Counted from the first letter of the stretch, positions 5,308 to 12,902 are shown. The stretch is DNA of 13,991 nucleotides from an uncultured Oscillibacter sp. (GCA_910585385.1 CAJUDV010000048.1:1-13991); one strand, 5' to 3'. The notes: a model not told the origin generated them from the letters alone. Made by a program: numbers and translations.

Positions 5308-8300
5308 ATGAACGGATTATGGAAAAAACGTGTGCCGGCGTTCCTTCTGACGCTGGTGATGATCGTCAGCTTAATGCCCGCGGCGCTGGCGGACGAAACG
5401 ACGTGTCCAAATGCTACTGACGGTGTTCATACCTGGGGGCCCTGTTCGTCTGAAGGCGCAGGCGGCCATAAACAAGTCTGCTCTGCATGTAATGCAGAGA
5501 TAAGCAGTAGTCATTCATATGGCGATGCTGTGACAGAGGATGCTACTTGTACAAAGGATGGCTCTGTCAAAAAGACTTGCACCAGCTGTTCCTATGTGGA
5601 TACTCAGACGATTAAGGCCAATGGACATGCGTTTGGGAACTGGCAGATCAAAACAGAATCAACCGCTTGTAATGTCACTGGAACACGAGAGCAAGAGTGC
5701 AGCGTTTGCCATGAAATAAAAGAGGAAAACTATACGCTTCCCCACTCAAAAAACAATGGCGTTGAGAGTCCTGCCGCGACATGCCTAACGGCAGGAAGCA
5801 GAGTGTTTTCCTGCTCTGTATGCGGAATTGAGATGGACAGGGAGCCGATCGCCGCTTTGGGTCACACGGATACAAATAACGATGGCATATGTGACCGCCC
5901 CCTATGCGGCGTTACGCTTTCCCACACGCACACCCCCGGTCCCTGGCAGAAAAATGCTACTATGCACTGGCGTGTATGTACCACAACCACCTGTCAGGCA
6001 AAACTGGATGAATCCGCCCATAACTACAATCTGAGTAACAACACCACCTGCGTCTGCGGCGTTTTGAAGCCCCTCAACACCGTTGTGGTCCGGTTCCTGA
6101 ACGGCGGCACGGTGGTCAGCACGCAGAATGTGGAGGTGAACAAGGCTCCCACCGTTCCCGCCAATCCCGCCAAGGGCGCCGGCTACGTCTTCAAGGGCTG
6201 GGTCGCCTACAACCCCGGAAACGCCCTCTGGACCACCGCCACCGCCGTGGCCACTCCGGGGACCACGCCTGTTGCCAAGGCGACGGATTACTACGCCATT
6301 TACAGCGTGTCCGGCAGCGCCATCAGTTCCACGATTGAGGCCACCACCAACATCGGCGGCCTCATCTGGAACCAGATCAACAGCCGCTGCACCGGCTCTT
6401 ACGGCATGACCCCCACCTATGTGCGCTTCACCCTGCCCAGCAGCGCCTACGGCACGCTGTACGCCGACAGCGCCCAGAACCGCGCCGTGGTGGCCAATCA
6501 GGACTATCAGTACGCCACTGTGCTCTCCATAACGTTCAAGGCCGGCACCTCCAGCGGGTACTCCCTGGGCTATACCGCCTATGACGCCACAAAGAGCAAC
6601 TCCGTCACCGGCACCATCGTCATCGGCGGCGCCACATCCTCCAATAAGATCGAGTACAGCGTGGCGGCGGGCCGGTCCAAGAGCTTCAGCGCCACCGATT
6701 TCCGCAACGCCTACCGGGCTGTGGCGGGAAGCGGCGCCAACCTGTACTATGTGGTGTTCTCCGCCCCCAGCAACTACAGCGACTTCGGCGCGGTGACCAA
6801 CGGCACCCGCACCTTCACCCAGCGCAACCTCTCCGACGACCAGTTCTATTACAGCAACTCCAAGGACGGGGATTACCCCCTGGACTCCACCGCCTTTAAG
6901 GCCGACAGCAACGCCAAGAGCGGTAAGCTGACCCTCTCCTTCGTGGCCTACGGCAGCGGAAACAACGTCTCCGGCACGGTGGAGATCACCATCACCGGCA
7001 CCGCCAAGGGCGACGTGACCTACAACGTCCTGCCCGGCCGCCAGGAGACCTTTGACGCGGAGGACTTCAACGACGCCTTCCACAAGGTTTTCGGCAGCAC
7101 CCGCACCGACATCACCCACGTGGTCTTCTACGCTCCCACCGGCTACGACAACTTCCGGGGCCAGCTCCAGGTGGGCAGCAAGGCCTTTACCCAGAGCGGT
7201 TTGAACAATGTGGCCTTCTACTATGACCGCTCCAGATACGGCGACTACGACCTGGACCTGCTGGCCTTCAAGGCGGACAGCAACGCCAAGGAGGGCGACA
7301 GCATCTCCATTCCCTTCCGGGCCTACTACGACACCGGCAGCAGCGACTATGAGAACTGCACCTTGGTGATCAACATCGGCGACGGCGTGGCCGGCAGCGG
7401 CGACATCAACTATGACGTGGCCCCCGGCAAGAGTGTGGAGTTCAGGTCCAAGGACTTCCGCAACTACTACGACGACAACGCCTCCGGAACCTTTGACTAT
7501 GTGGAGTTCGAGCAGCCCGACGCCGATGCCTTCTCCCAGGGTACGCTGTACCACAACTACGGCACCTCCTCCTCCAAGTCCTTTACCCGCACCAACCTGG
7601 ACGATTTCAAGTTCTATTACAGCCCCGGCAGCAAGGACTACGGCGTGGGGAATCTGGCCTTTGTGGCCAACAACGGCTTCAAGAAAACAATCACCCTGGA
7701 CTTCACCGCTTACGGCACCAACGGCCGCTCCGTCAGCGGCACGGTGTCCGTCCGCTCCACGGAGAGCGATGATGACGGCGACGTCACCTACACTGTTATT
7801 CCCGGCAAGTCCGTGGATCTCAAGCGCACCGACTTCAACACGTATTTCCGCAAGAAGTACAACAGCACTGTCAGCTATGTGACCTTTGAGCGTCCCAGCT
7901 CCACCACCTTCAACAACGGCACGCTGTACTGCGACTACGGCACCAACGACCAGACCTCTTTCAGCCGCAGCGACCTGGCCGGCACCCGGTTCTTCTACAA
8001 CAAGAACGACATGGGCAAGAAGGACTACTATCTGGACGAGCTGACCTTTGTGGCGAACTCCACGTTCAAGGACACCATCACCCTGAACTTCACCGCCTAC
8101 GGTGAGCGGGACGACGAGTATATGGAGGGCACCCTGGTTATCAAGGCCGACGGCGCCGCCGCCATTACCTCCAGCTATACCGGCAGCATCCGCTACTCCA
8201 CCACCACCGGCACCAATGTCCAGATCAACGCCAACGACATCGCCCGGTACTTTAAGCGCTCCTATCCCACGTACACGCTGCAGTATGTGACCCTGAGCGG

Positions 8301-9402
8301 CGTTCCCGCCACCGGCAGCCTCTACTACAACTACTACAACGCCAGCAGCTACGGCGTCACCAGCCGCGCTCAGATCACCTCCGCCAACTTCGCCGGCCAG
8401 AGCTTCTATCTCAGCCCCACCGCTACCAGCCAGTACTCCCTGATGGAGCTGACCTACGTGCCCAGCGGCACCCGCTACTGCGCCAGCATCCCCTTCATCG
8501 CCTACGGCACCGGCGGCGTCAGCGTCAGCGGCAATATCCTCATCAGCGTCAGCAACTCCCCGGTGTCTGAGGTCTACGGCGTCACGCCCCGGAACACGGC
8601 GGTGAACTTCCCCGTCTCCTCCATTTACAGCGCGGTTCTCACGGCCACCGGCTCCGCCCTCAGCGGCATCCAGCTGCTGGAGCTGCCCGCCGCCACCGCC
8701 GGCGCCGTGTATCTGGACACCGTCCGGGCGGACACCCGCACCATGTACACCTATGCCGCCGGCGCCAACCAGATGAGTTCTCTGCGCTTTGTGCCCACCG
8801 CCAGCTACACCGGCTCTGTGGAGATCCCCTATGTGGCCCTGGACGCCAACGGAAACGCCCTGGCCTCCGGAACCTTCTCCCTGGGCGTGCTGAACAACCG
8901 CAAGAGCCTCAATGATGTCAACGCCGCAACGTGGTGCTACAAGTACGTGATGGAGCTCACCGACCAGAACGTCATCTCCGGCTACTCGGACGGCAGCTTT
9001 AAGCCCAACAGCACCGTGACCTACGGCGCGGCGCTGAAACTCATCATGCTGGCCGCGGGCTATCCCGAGCAGGCCCCCACCGGCAAGAACGTGTTCAGCG
9101 GCTACCTTGCCAAGGCCCAGGCCGACGGCATCGTCACCCGCAGCAACGTGAGTCTCACCGCCCCCATCACCCGTCTCCAGGTGGCCCAGATTGCCGCCGG
9201 GGCCCTGAAGCTCAGCACCAGCGGCCTGTCCAGCGTGAAGCCCTTTACGGACACGGCCGACGTGTACGTCCAGGCGCTGAACGCCGCGGGCATTGTGGAG
9301 GGGTACTTCAACAACGGCACCAGCACCTTCAAGCCCAACAACACCCTGACCCGCGGTCAGATGTCCGCCATCGTGTGGCGCATGAACGAGTACCGCAAGT
9401 AA
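5308..9402 (+). CDS. Secreted SLH-domain surface (S-layer-type) protein
   Basis: 1364 residues. A signal peptide (charged MNGLWKKR, hydrophobic core, cleavage after PAALA) is followed by a Cys-rich region to about residue 250. This has C-x2-C pairs (CSAC, CTSC, CSVC twice) spaced with GH motifs and a calcium-loop-like DTNNDGICD. Residues of about 254-331 resemble an InlB/Listeria-Bacteroides B-repeat (VVRFLNGGTVVSTQ, YVFKGW). About seven tandem repeats of 110-130 residues then run from 6322 to 8910, recognised by YxVxPGxSxxF, a YV-F-xP strand, F-YxxS and LxFxAYG strands. The C-terminus (8911-9399) has SLH domains, with ISGYSDGSFKPN and TRGQMSAIVWRM. SLH domains hold proteins to pyruvylated wall polymers. 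Function beyond wall anchoring is not evident. Base composition of the Cys-rich part differs from the rest. Confidence 0.9.
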   Translation: MNGLWKKRVPAFLLTLVMIVSLMPAALADETTCPNATDGVHTWGPCSSEGAGGHKQVCSACNAEISSSHSYGDAVTEDATCTKDGSVKKTCTSCSYVDTQTIKANGHAFGNWQIKTESTACNVTGTREQECSVCHEIKEENYTLPHSKNNGVESPAATCLTAGSRVFSCSVCGIEMDREPIAALGHTDTNNDGICDRPLCGVTLSHTHTPGPWQKNATMHWRVCTTTTCQAKLDESAHNYNLSNNTTCVCGVLKPLNTVVVRFLNGGTVVSTQNVEVNKAPTVPANPAKGAGYVFKGWVAYNPGNALWTTATAVATPGTTPVAKATDYYAIYSVSGSAISSTIEATTNIGGLIWNQINSRCTGSYGMTPTYVRFTLPSSAYGTLYADSAQNRAVVANQDYQYATVLSITFKAGTSSGYSLGYTAYDATKSNSVTGTIVIGGATSSNKIEYSVAAGRSKSFSATDFRNAYRAVAGSGANLYYVVFSAPSNYSDFGAVTNGTRTFTQRNLSDDQFYYSNSKDGDYPLDSTAFKADSNAKSGKLTLSFVAYGSGNNVSGTVEITITGTAKGDVTYNVLPGRQETFDAEDFNDAFHKVFGSTRTDITHVVFYAPTGYDNFRGQLQVGSKAFTQSGLNNVAFYYDRSRYGDYDLDLLAFKADSNAKEGDSISIPFRAYYDTGSSDYENCTLVINIGDGVAGSGDINYDVAPGKSVEFRSKDFRNYYDDNASGTFDYVEFEQPDADAFSQGTLYHNYGTSSSKSFTRTNLDDFKFYYSPGSKDYGVGNLAFVANNGFKKTITLDFTAYGTNGRSVSGTVSVRSTESDDDGDVTYTVIPGKSVDLKRTDFNTYFRKKYNSTVSYVTFERPSSTTFNNGTLYCDYGTNDQTSFSRSDLAGTRFFYNKNDMGKKDYYLDELTFVANSTFKDTITLNFTAYGERDDEYMEGTLVIKADGAAAITSSYTGSIRYSTTTGTNVQINANDIARYFKRSYPTYTLQYVTLSGVPATGSLYYNYYNASSYGVTSRAQITSANFAGQSFYLSPTATSQYSLMELTYVPSGTRYCASIPFIAYGTGGVSVSGNILISVSNSPVSEVYGVTPRNTAVNFPVSSIYSAVLTATGSALSGIQLLELPAATAGAVYLDTVRADTRTMYTYAAGANQMSSLRFVPTASYTGSVEIPYVALDANGNALASGTFSLGVLNNRKSLNDVNAATWCYKYVMELTDQNVISGYSDGSFKPNSTVTYGAALKLIMLAAGYPEQAPTGKNVFSGYLAKAQADGIVTRSNVSLTAPITRLQVAQIAAGALKLSTSGLSSVKPFTDTADVYVQALNAAGIVEGYFNNGTSTFKPNNTLTRGQMSAIVWRMNEYRK

Positions 9403-9413
9403 GCAGACAGCAA

Positions 9414-9443
9414 AAGAGCGGGACGGCTTGCCGTCCCGCTCTT
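9414..9443. terminator. Shared terminator between surface protein and retron RT
   Basis: Perfect 13-bp stem (9414-9426 / 9431-9443) with a CTTG loop. On the minus strand it is followed by TTG after an A:T-rich base (CTCTTTTG), so it can end the reverse transcriptase transcript. On the plus strand it ends the surface-protein transcript with a weak tail. It sits 5 nt past the RT stop codon. Confidence 0.85.
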
Positions 9444-9448
9444 CCCTG

Positions 9449-10369
9449 TTATTGTCTCCGGCGGCGCTCCTCCAGCAGCCACCGGCGAAGTTCCAATGCC
9501 CAGGCGCAGCCGGGGTCCGCCTGGAGGACGTACCCCACCCGGCCCAGCAGCTGATTCAGGCAGGCCTCCGGGGGCATGCCGCTGCCGGTTTGCGCCAAGT
9601 GCCCCTCCACGCCGAATCTGCGGCAGTAATACGCCGCCTGCCGCAGGGCCCGCCGCTCCTCCCGGGGGACGCTGACCCTCTCGTTTACCACCAGGCCCGT
9701 CACCGTCTGCCGCTGTCCGGCGGAGCGGAGGCGGGTCTTTTGATCATTGAGGAAAAAGCCCAGGCTCCGCAGCTCCGCCTCCGCCACGGCCCGCACGCCT
9801 GAGAGGTCCCCACCGGAAAAGGTCAGATCGTCACAGTAGCGGGTGTAGACGACGTCCCGCCTCCGGCACCAGGCGTTAAGCCGCCTGTCAAAGTCCCGCA
9901 GCAGGATGTTGACGATGGCGGGAGACGTGGGCGCGCCCTGGGGCAGGGAGTCCCGGTAGTAGCACAGCATGGTCAGGAGCACCCGCAGGGGCTCGGAGAA
10001 GGTCTGCGGGGGAAAGACGGCGTCCTTCACGGCGGAGTAGCGGACGCTGTCAAAAAAATGGCGGATGTCCAGCCGCAGTACCTGCGGCCGTCCCACGTGC
10101 CGGGCCGCGTTGCGAATGGCGCCGCCGCCGTAGCGGTAGGCCATGGCGCAGGGGGAGACGGGCATATGGACCAGGAGATTGTTCAAAATGGCCCGCTGAA
10201 CCCGCTTCAGGGCCTCGTCCGGCACCGTGAGGCGGCGGACGCCGCCATCCGCCTTCGGGATCTCCACCGTGTGGTAGTGGGCGGGCAGAGTGTTGCTGAG
10301 GGCGTAGAGAGTCCGGACCTCCACCCCCAGGTCTCTGGCCAGGGAGGCGGCCTCCCGGTACACAATCAT
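9449..10369 (-). CDS. Retron-type reverse transcriptase
   Basis: 306 residues, a typical compact retron RT without extra domains. In the family it copies the msd part of its partner RNA into msDNA, priming from the 2'-OH of an internal guanosine. Motifs in order: RT1 region HTVEIPKADGGVRRLTVP (33-50); the retron region-X signature NAxxH as NAARH (87-91); catalytic motif A LRLDIRHFFDSV (98-109, Asp101); motif B LPQGAPTSPAIVN (142-154); catalytic motif C YCDDLTFSG (178-186, Asp180/181), with Cys where YADD is common; and the region-Y VTG triplet in VTGLVVN (223-229). The thumb-like C-terminus contains LLGRVGYVLQADP. Group II intron maturase and DGR features are absent. The ATG is preceded by GAGAGGGGG at about 9 nt. 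The upstream RNA at 10397-10570 completes the retron. No effector gene is fused or co-transcribed. Confidence 0.95.
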   Translation of the reverse strand: MIVYREAASLARDLGVEVRTLYALSNTLPAHYHTVEIPKADGGVRRLTVPDEALKRVQRAILNNLLVHMPVSPCAMAYRYGGGAIRNAARHVGRPQVLRLDIRHFFDSVRYSAVKDAVFPPQTFSEPLRVLLTMLCYYRDSLPQGAPTSPAIVNILLRDFDRRLNAWCRRRDVVYTRYCDDLTFSGGDLSGVRAVAEAELRSLGFFLNDQKTRLRSAGQRQTVTGLVVNERVSVPREERRALRQAAYYCRRFGVEGHLAQTGSGMPPEACLNQLLGRVGYVLQADPGCAWALELRRWLLEERRRRQ

Positions 10370-10396
10370 ATGCGGAGGCCCCCTCTCCCGGCGTTT

Positions 10397-10570
10397 CGGA
10401 ACAAAACCATCTGCATGGCGGGCCGCGGAGCGGTAGCGATAGCACGGTGGAGCCGTGCGGTTCTACCGCGGAGCACCGCGGCTGAGCGGAGCGAATACGG
10501 TGGGTGCGGGAAAACCGGACGGCGACACGCCGCCGGCGCCAATCGAAATTGGACGATTCCTTTTGTTCCG
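10397..10570 (-). ncRNA. Candidate retron msr-msd RNA
   Basis: 174 nt ending 27 nt before the RT start codon. The ends are a perfect 10-bp inverted repeat: a1 CGGAACAAAA (10570-10561) and a2 TTTTGTTCCG (10406-10397). Inside, reading 5' to 3': a candidate branching G at 10560; msr hairpin 1 CCAAT-TTCG-ATTGG (10552-10539), extended by CG/CG across a bulged U; and msr hairpin 2 CCGGCGGCG-TGT-CGCCG-U-CCGG (10536-10515). After a linker comes a long msd hairpin with stems GCCGCGG/CCGCGGC (10482-10476 with 10428-10422), GCGGTAG/CTACCGC (10469-10463 with 10436-10430) and GCACGG/CCGTGC (10458-10453 with 10447-10442), and apical loop CTCCA. CCAT-GCAG-ATGG lies just before a2. Order and geometry match known retron RNAs. 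The exact msDNA end and branch site are inferred. Confidence 0.87.
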
Positions 10571-10577
10571 TGGAATT

Positions 10578-10606
10578 ATGATACCCTGTTTCCCTCAAAA
10601 AGGCAA
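10578..10606 (-). promoter_or_regulatory. Promoter of the retron RNA and RT
   Basis: Minus strand: -35 TTGCCT (10601-10606), a 17-bp spacer, and -10 TATCAT (10578-10583). The predicted start, near 10571, falls exactly at the 5' end of the a1 repeat, as expected for a retron primary transcript. Confidence 0.8.
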
Positions 10607-10633
10607 GGCCGGTGAAAAAAGTTCAAAACGGCC

Positions 10634-10661
10634 TGTAACGAATTTCCCGGAAATCCGATAT
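10634..10661 (+). promoter_or_regulatory. ECF-like promoter of the sigma factor operon
   Basis: TGTAAC (10634-10639), a 16-bp spacer, then CGATAT (10656-10661). The AAC-type -35 and CG-starting -10 at this spacing resemble ECF sigma promoters, suggesting autoregulation. The spacer contains the palindrome TTTCCCGGAAA. Confidence 0.5.
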
Positions 10662-10684
10662 ATACCCGGAGAGGAGGCGGGAAC

Positions 10685-11164
10685 ATGGAGGAGCTCTACC
10701 GGCAGTACGTTCAGATTGTCTACCGCTTCCTGGTCTCCGCCTGCCGTGATCCCGGGCTGGCGGAGGACCTGACCCAGGAGACCTTTCTCCGGGCCTGGGA
10801 GTCCCTGGAGCGGTTTGACCACAGCTGCCGGATCTCCACCTGGCTGTGCCAGATCGCAAAGCACGTCCTGTACCAGCACTGGGAGAAGTACGGCCGGGAG
10901 CGCCCGGCGGAGCCGGATCTCCAGATCCCCGCCCCGGAGGACACGGAATCCCAGGCCCTGCGCCGCGTTGAGCTGGCGGAGGTGCTGGAGGCCTTTTGGG
11001 CCCTGGGGCCGGATATGCGGCAGGTGGTGTCTCTGCGGGCCATGGAGGGCCTGGCGTACAAGGAGATCGGCAGGATTATGGGAAAGAGCGAGAACTGGGC
11101 CCGGGTGACCTACTTCCGGGCCAAGGAGATTTTGGCGAGGGAGGCCCATCATGAGGATTTCTGA
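10685..11164 (+). CDS. ECF-type RNA polymerase sigma factor
   Basis: 159 residues with the two-domain ECF layout. Region sigma-2 (about 5-68) contains AEDLTQETFLRAWESL and the -10-binding stretch ISTWLCQIAKHVLYQHW. Region sigma-4 (about 96-150) contains VSLRAMEGLAYKEIGRIMGKS, the helix-turn-helix that binds the -35. GGAGG lies 7 nt upstream of the ATG. The gene overlaps the downstream anti-sigma gene by 14 bp, the usual arrangement of an ECF sigma factor with its membrane regulator. The regulon and inducing signal are unknown. Confidence 0.94.
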   Translation: MEELYRQYVQIVYRFLVSACRDPGLAEDLTQETFLRAWESLERFDHSCRISTWLCQIAKHVLYQHWEKYGRERPAEPDLQIPAPEDTESQALRRVELAEVLEAFWALGPDMRQVVSLRAMEGLAYKEIGRIMGKSENWARVTYFRAKEILAREAHHEDF

Positions 11165-12044
11165 CTGCGATGTCATCTACGACCTGCTGCCGTCCTACAT
11201 CGACGGCATCTGCACCGAGGCCACCCGGCGCTGTGTGGAGGACCACCTGGCGGGCTGTCCCGCCTGCGAAGCGCGGGCCAAACGGCTGCGGGAGACCGCC
11301 CTGTCCGGGGAGAGCCTGGAGCGCATTGCCCTGGACGCGGCGAAGAAGATCAAGCGGCGGGCCGTCTGGCAGACCACCGTCCGTCTGGCGCTGCTGCTGC
11401 CCTTCGCCGCCTTCGCCAGCCTGGGGCTGAACCTGGTTCTCCGGGGCCGGGATGTGATCTTCACGGGACAGTATCTGCCAAAGCACGGCTTCGGCCTCCT
11501 GGCAGTCTGTCTGCTGATCTGCGCGGTCTCTTCCCGGGGCCGGGAATCCGGCCTCCAAAAGGCAGACCGATGGGCGCTGGTCCTGTCTCTGGCCGGTATG
11601 GCCGCCAGCTTTGGAGTGATGCTCTACAGCTATTTCACCGTTTTAGGCAAGCTATGGAACAATGAGCCGTTTTCATTTTTCTTTGGCCTGATCGGCCCCG
11701 CCTATGCCGGCCTGACGATGCGGATACTGTACGGAGGGCTGTTTTTCCTCCAGGCCGCCGTCTTTTTCTGGGGGCTGGCGCGGCTGCGAAAGCGGGACGT
11801 CCACACCGTGCCCATCCTGCAGGCCGCCATGACGGGCATGATGCTCCCCATGTGTTATCTCATGACACTGTGCAGTATGAATCTGGACTTTGGAGCGGGG
11901 CCCGCGGCTATCCTGCATGTCCAGCTCCGGGACACTGGAACCGCTCTCCTCATCGGGGCCGGCGGCATCGCCGTGGGATGCCTGGCCTCAAAATGGCGGA
12001 AGCGGAACAAGAAAGACTTGCCATTTGGAAAAGACCTGCTATAA
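11151..12044 (+). CDS. Zinc-finger membrane anti-sigma factor
   Basis: 297 residues. The N-terminus (CDVIYDLLPSYIDGICTE, then VEDHLAGCPACEAR) is a zf-HC2/ZAS domain with His32, Cys36 and Cys39 as HxxxCxxC. Such domains bind and inhibit the partner sigma-2 and sigma-4 regions. From about residue 76 there are six or seven hydrophobic segments (about 76-97, 112-128, 141-165, 175-211, 221-243, 262-281), so it is an integral membrane protein, larger than the single-span anti-sigma factors. Start ATG lies within the end of the sigma gene, giving translational coupling. Its stop codon lies within the -10 box of the next promoter. The signal sensed is unknown. Confidence 0.85.
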   Translation: MRISDCDVIYDLLPSYIDGICTEATRRCVEDHLAGCPACEARAKRLRETALSGESLERIALDAAKKIKRRAVWQTTVRLALLLPFAAFASLGLNLVLRGRDVIFTGQYLPKHGFGLLAVCLLICAVSSRGRESGLQKADRWALVLSLAGMAASFGVMLYSYFTVLGKLWNNEPFSFFFGLIGPAYAGLTMRILYGGLFFLQAAVFFWGLARLRKRDVHTVPILQAAMTGMMLPMCYLMTLCSMNLDFGAGPAAILHVQLRDTGTALLIGAGGIAVGCLASKWRKRNKKDLPFGKDLL

Positions 12045-12045
12045 T
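12018..12045 (+). promoter_or_regulatory. Sigma-A promoter of the SprA-related gene
   Basis: TTGCCA (12018-12023), a 16-bp spacer, and a perfect TATAAT (12040-12045). The -10 box overlaps the anti-sigma stop codon. Predicted start near 12052, giving a leader of about 38 nt. Confidence 0.8.
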
Positions 12046-12089
12046 GGGAGTATGATCGAATACAGTCTGCGCTGACAGGAGTGGATGAT

Positions 12090-12812
12090 ATGATCGGCGG
12101 AATTTCCAACCTCAGTTTCTACTACAATCCCTATCAGAACAGCGGCGCCCACGGCGCCCCCAGGCCCGCGGAGCAGGCCCGGAACACCGGGAAGAGCGGC
12201 GGCGTCTGGACGACCCGGAAGGCCGCCTCCCCGGAGACCCCGGTGCAGCCCGTGCGCCCCGCCCCCGCCATCAGCCCCAACGAGGCCGGTTCCGCCCGGC
12301 TGGGCCTGCCGGTGATCCGCCAGGGGGCGGACCCGGTGGAGATGGCCGTGCGGATGCGCATTCAGTACGGCGAGCCTCAGCCGGAGGGCGTCCAGGGGGC
12401 GGCGGCGTCTCAGAGCGGCCAGCCGGCCCTGGGGGCGGAGAGCGTCCAGAAGGCCCTGGAAGAGGGCGAGTGCCAGACCTGCCAGGAGCGAAAGTACCAG
12501 GACGGCTCCGACGACCCCGGCGTCTCCTTCAAGACCCCCACCAACGTCGACCCGGATATGGCCGCCTCGGCGGTCCGGGGCCACGAGATGGAGCATGTGG
12601 TCCGGGAGCAGGCCAAGGCCCAGCGGGAGGACCGGAAGGTAGTCAGTCAGAGCGTGACCTACCGTACCGCCATCTGTCCGGAGTGCGGCAAATCCTATGT
12701 CTCCGGCGGCACCACCCGCACAGTCACCGCCGCCAAGGCCCAGCCCCAGGCGGAGGAGCCCCAGAATCCTCAGAACCAGGCGCCCCGCACGCCGTTCTCC
12801 GCCGTGGCGTGA
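12090..12812 (+). CDS. SprA-related putative zinc metalloprotease
   Basis: 240 residues. The recognisable core is the SprA-related family: CQTCQERKYQDGSDD (from about 128), VSFKTPTNVDP, and VRGHEMEHVVREQA, with HExxH as HEMEH at 165-169, a zincin-type metal site. A second cysteine pair, CPECGKSYVSGGTTRT (196-211), resembles half of a zinc ribbon. The N-terminal third (NLSFYYNPYQNS, then Pro/Ala-rich) and the Gln/Pro-rich tail look disordered. No signal peptide or membrane segment is seen. The ATG at 12090 is preferred over GTG 12081 because AGGAG (12077-12081) lies 8 nt upstream. It has its own promoter and a terminator, so it is monocistronic. Protease activity is inferred from the motif; the substrate is unknown. 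Confidence 0.82.
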   Translation: MIGGISNLSFYYNPYQNSGAHGAPRPAEQARNTGKSGGVWTTRKAASPETPVQPVRPAPAISPNEAGSARLGLPVIRQGADPVEMAVRMRIQYGEPQPEGVQGAAASQSGQPALGAESVQKALEEGECQTCQERKYQDGSDDPGVSFKTPTNVDPDMAASAVRGHEMEHVVREQAKAQREDRKVVSQSVTYRTAICPECGKSYVSGGTTRTVTAAKAQPQAEEPQNPQNQAPRTPFSAVA

Positions 12813-12829
12813 GAAAACAGAGGAAGAGC

Positions 12830-12861
12830 AAAGAGGAGAGACGGTTTCGTCTCTCCTCTTT
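12830..12861 (+). terminator. Intrinsic terminator of the SprA-related gene
   Basis: Stem of 14 bp (12830-12843 / 12848-12861) with loop GTTT, ending in CTTTTGAC. It is 18 nt past the stop codon. Confidence 0.9.
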
Positions 12862-12866
12862 TGACA

Positions 12867-12902
12867 GCACCGGAGGGCCGGCAGACGCCGGCGCTCCGGT
12901 GC
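12867..12902. terminator. Second hairpin between convergent SprA-related and RNase J genes
   Basis: GCACCGGAG (12867-12875) pairs with CTCCGGTGC (12894-12902), and inside it GCCGGC (12877-12882) pairs with GCCGGC (12887-12892) around AGAC, with one G-G mismatch between. It probably ends RNase J transcription on the minus strand, although the tail there (TGTCAAAAG) is not U-rich; the adjacent hairpin may help. Confidence 0.55.

Noticed and set aside
5902..7554. 550-codon open frame on the minus strand inside the surface-protein gene
   Set aside because: Val/Gly/Ala-rich mirror of a repetitive GC-rich gene; no start signals.
9449..10369. RT as a group II intron maturase or diversity-generating retroelement
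   Set aside because: No maturase or HNH domain, no intron-like RNA around it, and no template/variable repeat pair noticed near the surface-protein gene; NAARH and VTG motifs point to a retron.
10397..10570. Reading the retron RNA region as a tRNA or ordinary terminator
   Set aside because: No acceptor/CCA or anticodon arm layout, and the hairpins are followed by no U-tract but by the a2 repeat and the RT start.
10058..10615. 185-codon plus-strand frame across the retron RNA
   Set aside because: Antisense to the RT and structured RNA; arginine/alanine-rich translation without motif or ribosome binding site.
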